Source: Ktedonobacteria bacterium brp13
GTDB lineage: Bacteria > Chloroflexota > Ktedonobacteria > Ktedonobacterales > Ktedonobacteraceae
Length of the DNA: 64,000 bases
Assembly (NCBI GenBank): GCA_015099395.1
Contig: AP024096.1
Coordinates: 5,869,485 to 5,933,484 of the forward strand
Direction of reading: 5' to 3'
The notes below the pieces were generated by a model. It saw only the letters and a program-made list of their open reading frames with translations. It was not told where the DNA came from and did not search any database. How positions within the stretch are numbered: the stretch's first letter is position 1; every line of letters starts with the position of its first letter. Position numbers and translations under genes: made by a program. Below, in pieces: positions 1 through 7,328 of the stretch.

Positions 1-257
1 TCCTGTATTGCCTTAAATTGACTGACATAGTTCAGCTCTTGCAAACGGGCTGCCACGTAGGAATCAATAGTTTCCGAGTGCTTTTGTGCATCGGTCTCCA
101 TTTCGGTTGCTGCCTGCCTGGTAAGTGCCGGACTTAAAATAAATTCACTGCTCAACACAGTAATGATAAGAGGAATTACAACGGCAAGTATAAGGATAAT
201 GGAGAAGCGCACTGTCAAAGATACTCGCCGTCGAGCCGGTTGAAGGGTATTCGACAT
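1..257 (-). CDS. Membrane sensor-like protein, N-terminal fragment
   Basis: The gene is cut by the window edge; only about the first 85 residues are visible, reading right to left from an ATG at 257. The protein starts with a basic stretch, then a hydrophobic membrane segment at about residues 17-36, then an extracytoplasmic helix beginning near residue 45. This is the usual opening of histidine kinases, diguanylate cyclases or chemoreceptors with a Cache-type sensor domain. The output domain lies outside the window, so the class cannot be decided. It is divergent from the sugar-binding lipoprotein gene at 499; such pairs often form a sensor plus binding-protein unit, but that is an inference. 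Confidence 0.6.
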   Translation of the reverse strand, partial: MSNTLQPARRRVSLTVRFSIILILAVVIPLIITVLSSEFILSPALTRQAATEMETDAQKHSETIDSYVAARLQELNYVSQFKAIQ

Positions 258-498
258 ATATTTTTACCTATCCTACACGGTAAGTTCGCTACGCAATATA
301 TATAATAAAGGCATGTAGATAGTATAATCTACCTATTTGCAGAGACAGTGTTCGGTCTAATGAATTAGTACTTTTAGACAATCCAGTTCAAAATTACTCT
401 CATAAATGATTAAAACCAATAGAGAGGTATACAATAAATTGCGTATCCTAGTCCGAACTCATACATTATTTTCGGCTTTAGCAGGAGAATACTAGATC

Positions 499-1686
499 AT
501 GGAGCAATACAGTTATTGGCAACGGGCAAAGCAGCTACTTATTACCGGGCTTGTTATCTCTACAATATTTCTAGCAGGGTGCAATACTAACAGTCAGATG
601 CAGAGTGGTGCCAGTGGCCCGGACGGAGCTAATGGCAAAGGGTGTAACAGGGTCGGTGTCTTGCTGCCAGATACAACCTCCTCTCCACGTTGGGAGCAGT
701 ATGATCATCCCTTGCTCATCGGGGCTATTGATGCAGCAATTCCAGGTGTTCACATTGATTACAATAACGCCCATGGTGTTAGCGATACACAGATTGCAGT
801 GGCAAAACAAGACCTGGCGCAAGGTGACTGTATTCTGGTCATCTCATCGGTTGATAGTGTTGCCTCAGCACAGATTGTAAGCGCTGCAAAGGCGCAGAAT
901 GTGCCGGTCATCGCCTATGATCGTCTCATTGAATCCAGCGCAACCAACTATTATGTTTCTTTTGACGGTGTTGCCGTTGGTAAGTTGCAGGCACAGTATA
1001 TTGTTGACAATTATCAGAAATTTAGCGCAATAAATCAGACGACTGGCGTAGGACATACAAATGTCTTTATGATTAGCGGTTCACAGACCGATACCAACGC
1101 ACTGCTCTTTAGCAAAGGAGTGCACGAAATTTTGGATCCATACTTTGCTGATAAAACCCTGACCTTCCAAAATGAGGTCTTTACACCTGGTTGGAGTGGC
1201 CCGCTTGCAGCCACGGAGGCCGCCGTCGCACTGAGCAATGCCAGTAGAAACATTCAGATCCTCTATGTCGCGAATGATGATATGGCTGCGAACGTTATCG
1301 ATACGATGACGAAGATGGGTATCAACAATAGTGGAGGCAACAATGTCTTGATTACCGGTCAGGATGCCTCCGTTGTCGGTATTCGTAACATCCTCTTAGG
1401 CAACCAGAGTATGACGGTCTATAAGCCGGTTGTGAAAGAGACACTGGGTGTCGGTGCTCTGGTGAAGGCACTCCACAACGGGACCTCTACGGCGGCCATC
1501 ACTGGCGGTCAGACCTCTGCGACGTCAGATGGTGGGAGTATCCCTTCGGTCCTGGTGCAGCCAATCCCGGTCGATATTACTAATATCCGGCCGACAGTAC
1601 TCAAAGATAACTATGTAAAATTGAGCGACATCTGTCAGGGCGTCACCAATGCTGCTGCTGCCAGCATCTGTACGCCCCATTCTTGA
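499..1686 (+). CDS. Sugar ABC transporter substrate-binding lipoprotein (XylF-like)
   Basis: This 395-residue protein carries a lipoprotein signal: a basic start, a hydrophobic run and the lipobox LAGC with the acylated cysteine at residue 28. The mature part begins with VGVLLPDTTSSPRWEQYDHP and has the two-lobed periplasmic-binding-protein pattern of the type 1 sugar-binding family (Peripla_BP_4), including the hinge-region motif YVANDDMA and a late GQDAS segment, close to D-xylose binding proteins. It would be anchored on the outer face of the membrane and bind a sugar. An AGGAG ribosome site lies about 11 bases before the ATG. No permease or ATPase genes follow, so the binding protein is alone here and may instead feed a sensor such as the divergent gene at the left edge. 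Confidence 0.85.
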   Translation: MEQYSYWQRAKQLLITGLVISTIFLAGCNTNSQMQSGASGPDGANGKGCNRVGVLLPDTTSSPRWEQYDHPLLIGAIDAAIPGVHIDYNNAHGVSDTQIAVAKQDLAQGDCILVISSVDSVASAQIVSAAKAQNVPVIAYDRLIESSATNYYVSFDGVAVGKLQAQYIVDNYQKFSAINQTTGVGHTNVFMISGSQTDTNALLFSKGVHEILDPYFADKTLTFQNEVFTPGWSGPLAATEAAVALSNASRNIQILYVANDDMAANVIDTMTKMGINNSGGNNVLITGQDASVVGIRNILLGNQSMTVYKPVVKETLGVGALVKALHNGTSTAAITGGQTSATSDGGSIPSVLVQPIPVDITNIRPTVLKDNYVKLSDICQGVTNAAAASICTPHS

Positions 1687-1707
1687 TAAAAAGAGATCAG
1701 TGTTTGC

Positions 1708-1739
1708 AAAGGGAGAGCCAGAGTGGCCCTCCCTTTCTT
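1708..1739 (+). terminator. Terminator after the sugar-binding lipoprotein gene
   Basis: An 8-bp stem AAAGGGAG (1708-1715) pairs with CTCCCTTT (1729-1736), with further GCC/GGC pairing inside the loop, and a short T-rich tail follows. It sits 22 bases after the stop codon at 1686. Confidence 0.65.
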
Positions 1740-1816
1740 AAACATATAAAGCCTTCAGAGCCTGTCGTTGAAGTATTGTGCACCACTATGGCTAATCTGC
1801 TTTTACAAGCAAAGAT

Positions 1817-1845
1817 TTGACAATGAGCTCATAAAGCTGTAAAGT
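1817..1845 (+). promoter_or_regulatory. Sigma-70-type promoter for the DUF4388 gene
   Basis: TTGACA at 1817-1822 and TAAAGT at 1840-1845 are separated by 17 bases, about 100 bases before the start codon at 1947. The -35 box is a perfect consensus match and the -10 box matches at four of six positions. Confidence 0.55.
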
Positions 1846-1946
1846 ATGAAATATTATTCATATTTACCTGTCAGGCGCAGGTTTTATTTTTTACGATGGA
1901 GCTTCTCAAAGTGCAGGTGCAGCTAATGCACAAGAGATGAGTAGAG

Positions 1947-2660
1947 ATGACGCAGCGTAGAGTAACGGCAACCAGGCAGTTATCAACGGTGATTAACGTT
2001 ATTCAGCTTGGTAAGAAGACCGGTCTTCTCACAGTGGAACGTGGTGAAGGTAAGACATTAGAAGAGGGAACGATGACCTTTCTTCATGGGCAGATAGTCA
2101 ATGCAACGCTGGGTAATTTGCAAGGAAGAGATGCAGCGGGCGCACTATCAGCCTGGCAGGCCTGTCATTTTTCTTTTGTGGTGAAGCCGCCCCAGGAATT
2201 GGGTGTCTCTGCACCACTATCATCGGCACAGCAGGCTTCACAATCACAACAGTATTCTCCAGTCTCACCAACGCGGTCAGCAAGACCGGCGACCCCACCA
2301 CCGTCTGTTTCCTATTTTACACATAGTGGGTTTACCAGTGGTGAGTTGCCCACTATTCCGTCGAACCAACAATCGTATCGGAAGCCACCCACACAACCCA
2401 CGCAACCCACGCAACCCACGCAACCCACGCAGAACGATCTCCTGGGTCGGCGTCCCAGAACAACCTTTCATGCGAATGCAACCGATTCTGTCATTCAAGT
2501 CATGGATCGTCAGGGCTATTCGCGACTTCATCGTCGACTGTTATTGTTAATCGATGGGCGTAGAAATATTCTAGAGCTTTCCAATCTGATTGGTCATCCG
2601 TTAGATGAGACACTTATCTTACTGACTGACCTTGAGCGTGCTGGTATTATTAACCAATAA
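1947..2660 (+). CDS. DUF4388 domain protein with proline-rich linker
   Basis: The 237-residue protein has three parts. Residues 1-90 match the DUF4388 (PATAN-like) pattern found in bacterial regulatory proteins, with GKKTGLLTVERG and FLHGQIVNATLG as recognisable stretches. Residues 90-165 form a Ser/Pro/Gln-rich linker ending in a (PTQ)n repeat. Residues 170-237 look like a small helical domain common at the end of such proteins (RRLLLLIDGRRNILELSNLI). The family is associated with signalling and two-component contexts; no enzymatic motif is visible. It has its own promoter and is not obviously co-transcribed with its neighbours. Ribosome binding site is weak (GAGTAGAG). Confidence 0.75.
   Translation: MTQRRVTATRQLSTVINVIQLGKKTGLLTVERGEGKTLEEGTMTFLHGQIVNATLGNLQGRDAAGALSAWQACHFSFVVKPPQELGVSAPLSSAQQASQSQQYSPVSPTRSARPATPPPSVSYFTHSGFTSGELPTIPSNQQSYRKPPTQPTQPTQPTQPTQNDLLGRRPRTTFHANATDSVIQVMDRQGYSRLHRRLLLLIDGRRNILELSNLIGHPLDETLILLTDLERAGIINQ
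2385..2432 (+). repeat. Nine-base tandem repeat coding for (PTQ)n
   Basis: The unit CAACCCACG is repeated four to five times in frame within the DUF4388 gene and encodes Pro-Thr-Gln triplets. Such exact short repeats are prone to copy-number change by slippage, which would vary linker length without a frameshift. Confidence 0.8.
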
Positions 2661-2986
2661 CGCAGGAGTGTCTTTGCTCCGTAGTTGCGTAACACTATAC
2701 CTCCTTCAAAAAAAGGGTTTCTTCTATCTTTACTATAGTTCTGATAGATGCCCTTTTATTCTCCTATTGATATATATTCTCTTTACAGAATGGCGAGATG
2801 CCTGTAGAGTTCAACATGGATATCCATTATTTTTCAAGAAAAAGAGTATTTCAGCGATACTCTCTTTCCTCTTATGCCGAACTTCAACGCGACTGATGTC
2901 GTCGATGACTACGCGTTCAGGTGTTCGGAGTGGCCGTGGGGGAGAATTTCTCTCCCCTCTATTAATACTGTGTGGGTGGTGGCAAG
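2661..2986. other. Intergenic region with a hairpin and a diverged palindromic repeat
   Basis: No convincing gene lies here. AGAGTAT and ATACTCT form a 7-bp stem-loop near 2842-2866, followed by a CT-rich stretch that may act as a weak terminator for the DUF4388 gene. Directly after it, 2871-2930 is a diverged copy of the palindromic repeat that is better preserved near 10.3 kb and 32.1 kb: CTTAT-CCGAA, CAACGCGACTG and GTCG are shared in order. Confidence 0.4.
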
Positions 2987-4165
2987 GTGGCGATTTCAGA
3001 ACATACGACTTCATGCGATATATCTGGTAGGCGAGATCTTGTCCAAAGTCGTGGGCAAGAGAATGAGCAACCTCCTTTTGTAGGTATTATTATCCCTGTA
3101 CGCAATTCTCAGCGCACAATCTGCCAGGCGGTCGAGGCGCTCCTTCAGCAACGCTATGAGGGGCGCTTCGCGATCTGGATCGTTGGTAATACCGAAGATC
3201 AGGATGCTACATGGCAGGCGCTAGAAAAGATAGATGGTCTCCTCGACCATCCACAGATTACCTGTATCAAGATTACACGCCCGACGAATTGGTTTGGTAG
3301 GGACGCCAATCTTAAGCGCTTGCGTGGCTGTGAGGCTGCTTTAAAGGCCGGTGCTAGCCTGTTCGCACTTATCGATAGCCAGGTCTTCGCCCCCCCAGAT
3401 TGGCTGGCACGTGCGGTCTCTCTTATCTGCAAAGAGCAGGTCGATGGGATTGCTGGTATTAGCCGCAGGCATCCTGATGACAGGACCCTCTCGGGTATCT
3501 ACCAGGATCATTCGCTCTTCTCCGAATGGCCGCGTTACGGCTCCCGTTTCTTTCTGACCCACGAGTCGTTCGGGAGGGCACCTGGCCTCCCAATCACTGC
3601 GTCATTGATCCTGTCGCGGCGTGCCTTTTCCGAGATACGCGGAACCTGGCCCGATGGCTGTACACATGGCTGGGAGGACTTCTTGCTCGCGTGGCGCATC
3701 GTCTCGCGGGGCTTCACGATTCTCTGTACGGATACTATCTGGGTGCATCGTAATCATAAGCGCAAGTTTCGTCTCGCCAAGCAACTCTCCGCCGGCTCTG
3801 GCGCTTATCAATTTTATCAGGATAATCCTGACTGTCTCTATGCACGCCGTCTCATGCACAAGGCGATCGCAGGAAGCATCGGCTTTCTGGTGGTCGTCTT
3901 TACACTCTTGCTTATGCCGTTCACGAGCAGACTACAAGGGCTCCCGGTCCCTTATATAATGGGTGGCTTTACCGGTCTTTTGCTGTTCGGTTTCCTCTTA
4001 CTCGGTATTGCCAGTGCGATCAAGGCGCGTAACTGGCTTGGCCTGTGTTTCCCACTACTGGATATGCTCCATATTGCTATTTGGATCGGTGGAGCGTCCT
4101 ATGTAGCGATCAGGCGAGGTCACACCAATTCTGCCTTCGCTCGCTTCTTAATCCAGTATCGCTAA
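2987..4165 (+). CDS. Family 2 glycosyltransferase, membrane-associated
   Basis: About 392 residues. After a short variable N-terminus the protein shows the GT2 fold opening VGIIIPVRNSQRTICQAVEA and continues with the nucleotide-sugar-binding half; the acidic loop where GT2 enzymes usually show DxD reads LIDSQVF, keeping one acid only. A conserved WEDFLLAWR stretch matches the ED acceptor-base motif of the family. Two to three hydrophobic segments near the C-terminus (about residues 280-370) suggest membrane anchoring. Probable role is transfer of a sugar onto a lipid-linked or envelope glycan, in line with the GT39-like and GtrA genes downstream. The start is uncertain: GTG codons at 2972 and 2987 are both possible; the second has a GGTGG sequence at a better distance. 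Confidence 0.8.
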   Translation: MAISEHTTSCDISGRRDLVQSRGQENEQPPFVGIIIPVRNSQRTICQAVEALLQQRYEGRFAIWIVGNTEDQDATWQALEKIDGLLDHPQITCIKITRPTNWFGRDANLKRLRGCEAALKAGASLFALIDSQVFAPPDWLARAVSLICKEQVDGIAGISRRHPDDRTLSGIYQDHSLFSEWPRYGSRFFLTHESFGRAPGLPITASLILSRRAFSEIRGTWPDGCTHGWEDFLLAWRIVSRGFTILCTDTIWVHRNHKRKFRLAKQLSAGSGAYQFYQDNPDCLYARRLMHKAIAGSIGFLVVVFTLLLMPFTSRLQGLPVPYIMGGFTGLLLFGFLLLGIASAIKARNWLGLCFPLLDMLHIAIWIGGASYVAIRRGHTNSAFARFLIQYR

Positions 4166-4194
4166 TAGCTCTGCGCATGAAATGTAGCTTATGC

Positions 4195-4381
4195 CTCCCT
4201 CTTTGAGGGGGGAAAGCCGCCTTAGCGGCAGGGGGGAGTAGAATGCTAGCAATGCCCTGTAATCCTCGATTACAGATTGTGAATGCTAAAGAGATAGCGA
4301 GTACATAATAGTAATCGAGAGCATAAGTGGAGGATTTACTCCCCCCGATAGCTAAAGCTATCTCCCCCCTCAAAGAGGGGG
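4195..4381. repeat. MITE-like element, copy 1
   Basis: A 187-bp element with roughly 45-bp inverted ends (4195-4240 and 4337-4381). Each end carries the palindrome CCCTCTTTGAGGGGG, then a small nested hairpin, then GGGGGGAGTA. The nested hairpin differs in sequence between the ends (GCCGC-CTTA-GCGGC on the left, GATAGC-TTTA-GCTATC equivalent on the right) but keeps the stem. No open reading frame lies inside. The right flank (4382-4436, starting GACGAGTTTTTGAGAAATCT) is also repeated beside the copies at 18.6 and 36.9 kb. The element sits between the GT2 gene and the GT39-like gene and may carry the latter's upstream region. Confidence 0.75.
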
Positions 4382-4492
4382 ACGAGTTTTTGAGAAATCT
4401 ACAGGTGATAGTGATATTTTGCGATATTGGAGATACTGTTCACTTTTTCTATACATTTTATCTGTAATAAAGACAGGAAAGATACATCTATT

Positions 4493-6463
4493 ATGGTATG
4501 TATACAATTAAAACTCTTCAGACGTGTTCGGCCTGTACGACTATTCCTGGTTGAAGCTGCGCTTATCCTGTTATTGACTACCCTCTCTACCTGTCTGCGC
4601 GTTATCGCTGCGTTTCACACAGGCACGGAAGTAGATGAACCGATCTATCGTTTCGCAGCTGCATATTACTTGCACCATGGTTTTCCTGCGGTCAGGCCAG
4701 CTTTAAGTGAACCGGTTATTCCGTTCCTCTATCATCCGCCTTTTGCCCTGATGTTACTGGGCGAATGGTTCCGGCTCTGGGGCAGTGAGACGCTGCTGAC
4801 CGGGCGTATGTTGAGTATCCTCTGCTCTGGCATCGTCTTAATCTTGCTCTATCTCTTCCTGTTGCGCGCTGCTGGTCGAGCTGTCGCAATCGTTGCCTGC
4901 CTGCTGATCGCTATCGATCCATGGCTTATTTTTACGAATCAGGCGGTCTATCTTGAGAATAGTCAGATGCTCTTCTGCGTCTTCTTTGCCTGGTCCTATT
5001 GGTTTGCCTGCGAGTCTGACAGTGGGAGGGAGCGAGAACGGCTTGGACGCTATCTACTGGCAGGTATCTTTCTGGGTTGTGCGATTATCTGGAAGCATAT
5101 CGGTGGTTTCCTGCTGATTAGTGTCCTGGCACAGTACCTGCTACAACGCCGACATCTACGTGGTCATCTGCTCTTGCTAGGGGTGGCGTTGCTTATTATG
5201 GCATGCTACGTCTTTGCGATGCATTGCTGGTTTGGCGCAATCTATGATAATGCGACGATGGTACAGATCGATCGTACATTCTGGGATCGCTACTCACCTG
5301 GCTTGAATTACTCACCATGGGATGCCGTGCAAGTTATCTACACGCGCTACTATATTTTCCCCATTACTATCCTGGTCCTGGTCGGTGGTGCCCTGCTGAC
5401 GACGGTCTGTTACTACAAGTATCTGTTTAAGAAGCGGCCGCTGACATCTGGTAATACGACAGTGCTGACCTGGGCACTGGGGGGCATCATCTTTGCCGTA
5501 GTCTCTTCGTTGAAGAGTCCACACTATATGGTTCTCTGGCTGATTCCTCTGTATGTGTTGATTGCTATTGAAGGAGTACCATTCGTGCTTCGGCTCACGC
5601 GGCCAGCGTTCCGCCAGCGTCGCGCTGTATTGTTGATGCGCTCGGGTCTCATATGCTGTATCTTGCTCCTGGTGCTTACCAATATGTGGAGCTTTCGCAT
5701 GCGCTTCCTGAACCCCTTTGGCAACACACTGGCGTTGGCCGATAGCTATATTAATGAGCATATACCAGATGACTCGATTATCATTACGCAAGACTACTTT
5801 GGGGTCGATATTCTGCCCCGCTATATCAATATCGCCGGTATTACACGTGTCGACCAGATTATCTCGACTTCGGCTAGTTATGTCGCGCTCTACTGGAGTA
5901 CAACGGAGCCGCTGCCAGAGACGTTACAGACTATCAACTCACGCTGCTCAAAGATGGCAACCTTTACGGGTTTTAAAGATCATGTTGAGATCTGTAAGCT
6001 CTACAAAGGGACTGTTGCTTCAATGCTGTCTGCCTCCGTCCATGTGGCTCGTATCGTGCTGACAAGGAGACGGCATCATCAGCCAGGGCAGAACCCAATC
6101 GTGCTGGCGCTCAAAAAGATAATCTCTCAGTCCCCCTGGTCGCTCTTCAACCATGGAGATCACTATACGTCCAGACACCAGCATGCCAGACAGACAAGAC
6201 ATACACACCATATTCACTCTGGTCGCACACTGCATGGAACTTCATGGACCCATCATATGAAAGGAATCGCGACACCAGTGCCAACGGTAGTACCGGTGCC
6301 ATTCGGACCACCAATACCAACGGTAGTACCGGTGCCAGTTGCGACGCCAATCCCAACGCTGGTACCGATTCCAATTGGACCGCTAGAGCCAATGGTGACG
6401 CCGATCCCAACGGTGATGGTAGAGCCAACCTCACCATCGATTCTGATACCCACGGGATCATAA
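4493..6463 (+). CDS. GT39-like polyprenol-phosphate mannosyl/arabinosyltransferase family protein with proline-rich tail
   Basis: About 656 residues from an ATG at 4493; the frame is open further upstream to 4427 but that part runs into repeat flank and has only a TTG. The N-terminal two thirds are a multi-spanning membrane protein of the ArnT/PMT (glycosyltransferase family 39, GT-C) type, with the early acidic pair in HTGTEVDEPIYRFA (about residues 40-55) that serves as the catalytic and metal-binding site in this family, and a WLIFTNQAVYLENSQM segment typical of the second loop. It would use a lipid-linked sugar on the outer membrane face. The last 70 residues are an unusual soluble tail built from repeats of the form PxPTVVPVPxG. 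It precedes gtrA, consistent with an envelope glycosylation unit. Confidence 0.8.
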   Translation: MVCIQLKLFRRVRPVRLFLVEAALILLLTTLSTCLRVIAAFHTGTEVDEPIYRFAAAYYLHHGFPAVRPALSEPVIPFLYHPPFALMLLGEWFRLWGSETLLTGRMLSILCSGIVLILLYLFLLRAAGRAVAIVACLLIAIDPWLIFTNQAVYLENSQMLFCVFFAWSYWFACESDSGRERERLGRYLLAGIFLGCAIIWKHIGGFLLISVLAQYLLQRRHLRGHLLLLGVALLIMACYVFAMHCWFGAIYDNATMVQIDRTFWDRYSPGLNYSPWDAVQVIYTRYYIFPITILVLVGGALLTTVCYYKYLFKKRPLTSGNTTVLTWALGGIIFAVVSSLKSPHYMVLWLIPLYVLIAIEGVPFVLRLTRPAFRQRRAVLLMRSGLICCILLLVLTNMWSFRMRFLNPFGNTLALADSYINEHIPDDSIIITQDYFGVDILPRYINIAGITRVDQIISTSASYVALYWSTTEPLPETLQTINSRCSKMATFTGFKDHVEICKLYKGTVASMLSASVHVARIVLTRRRHHQPGQNPIVLALKKIISQSPWSLFNHGDHYTSRHQHARQTRHTHHIHSGRTLHGTSWTHHMKGIATPVPTVVPVPFGPPIPTVVPVPVATPIPTLVPIPIGPLEPMVTPIPTVMVEPTSPSILIPTGS

Positions 6464-6530
6464 AAATCTATACGCTCTACACAACCTATTATCGTCTACT
6501 CATAGTAAAAAGAGAATGGAGGGAAGTGTT

Positions 6531-7022
6531 ATGAACACAGTGCAACAGACGCCAGCAAAAGCAGATATGCTACCAGACGCAGAGAAACCATCTTTTCCGC
6601 AATGTTGCCTGGCCTTCTTACGGGGACGCTTCTTTGGCTTTGGCCTTGTAGGCATTTTTATAATGTTCATAGGCATTGTCGTACTTTACATTCTGGTCCA
6701 TTATTGTGGATTCAATAAGAATATAGCGTATTTTATTCAGGCCGTCGTCAGTATCGAGCTGAATTTCATCTGTAATAAGTTCTTTAATTGGCGTGATCGC
6801 AAAGGCCATGTTTTCTTTCAGTGGGTTCGCTTTCATACCACTAAGATTGGCACCGTCTTGCTCAACCAGCTGCTCTTCGCGTTTCTGGTTGCGCAGGGGA
6901 TGCACTACTTGCTCGCCACACTGATCGGGGTCGCGCTCGCAACCATCATCAACTATATTATCAACGACAAGTTTGTTTTTGTCGCTAGAAAAGTAGCGGT
7001 TCACGCGAACAGGTCCGCTTGA
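6531..7022 (+). CDS. GtrA family membrane protein
   Basis: About 163 residues from the ATG at 6531, which has GGAGGG seven bases upstream; an ATG at 6516 lies in frame but has no ribosome site. Four hydrophobic helices and the family signatures GLVGIFIMFIG, ELNFICNKFFNWRD and NYIINDKFVF identify GtrA, a small protein thought to move or assist transfer of polyprenyl-linked sugars across the membrane. It follows the GT39-like gene by 67 bases. The last seven residues and the stop codon fall in sequence that base-pairs with the IscB element's upstream RNA region, so the C-terminus may have been rewritten by that insertion. Confidence 0.85.
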   Translation: MNTVQQTPAKADMLPDAEKPSFPQCCLAFLRGRFFGFGLVGIFIMFIGIVVLYILVHYCGFNKNIAYFIQAVVSIELNFICNKFFNWRDRKGHVFFQWVRFHTTKIGTVLLNQLLFAFLVAQGMHYLLATLIGVALATIINYIINDKFVFVARKVAVHANRSA

Positions 7023-7328
7023 GAGGGTCAGCGACTCCATGCGTGAAGCGCAGGGGCTTGTTTCGGCAAGCCTGTCGTTGTCCAGCCTTGGTTCCTGATC
7101 CCGCTGGCCGGGAGGTGAAGGAACTCCGTTGATCGGATCATGGCACCTCCGAATGCCGCCTCAGTTCGGAGCTCTGCCGCTCGTCGTTAATCGCTCGTTC
7201 GGGGTATCGAGCAGTGCGATGGGCTCAACAAGTCCGATCAACCGTGGCGAGAGGAGCGACTTGGGAACGCCATCCCAGGTCCGTCACTAGCCCCTTACGG
7301 GGTCCCGAAAGGGAAAGAAAGGATCATC
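7000..7328 (+). ncRNA. Candidate omegaRNA scaffold upstream of iscB
   Basis: The roughly 330 bases before iscB have no reading frame but many stem-loops: TTCACGC (7000-7006) can pair with GCGTGAA (7041-7047); GGCTTG-TTTCGG-CAAGCC follows; CTCCGAA pairs with TTCGGAG around 7145-7173; CTCG-N10-CGAG near 7191-7214; ACTTGGG with CCCAGGT near 7260-7282; GCCCC-TTAC-GGGG and CCC-GAAA-GGG lie just before the start codon. In known IscB systems the guide RNA scaffold lies exactly here, directly upstream of the gene, with the guide taken from sequence flanking the 5' end. That placement is established for the family; the exact ends here are inferred. Confidence 0.7.

Noticed and set aside
2632..3030. 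132-residue frame between the DUF4388 and GT2 genes.
   Set aside because: It overlaps both neighbours, has low-complexity hydrophobic content from AT-rich sequence and covers the diverged palindromic repeat.
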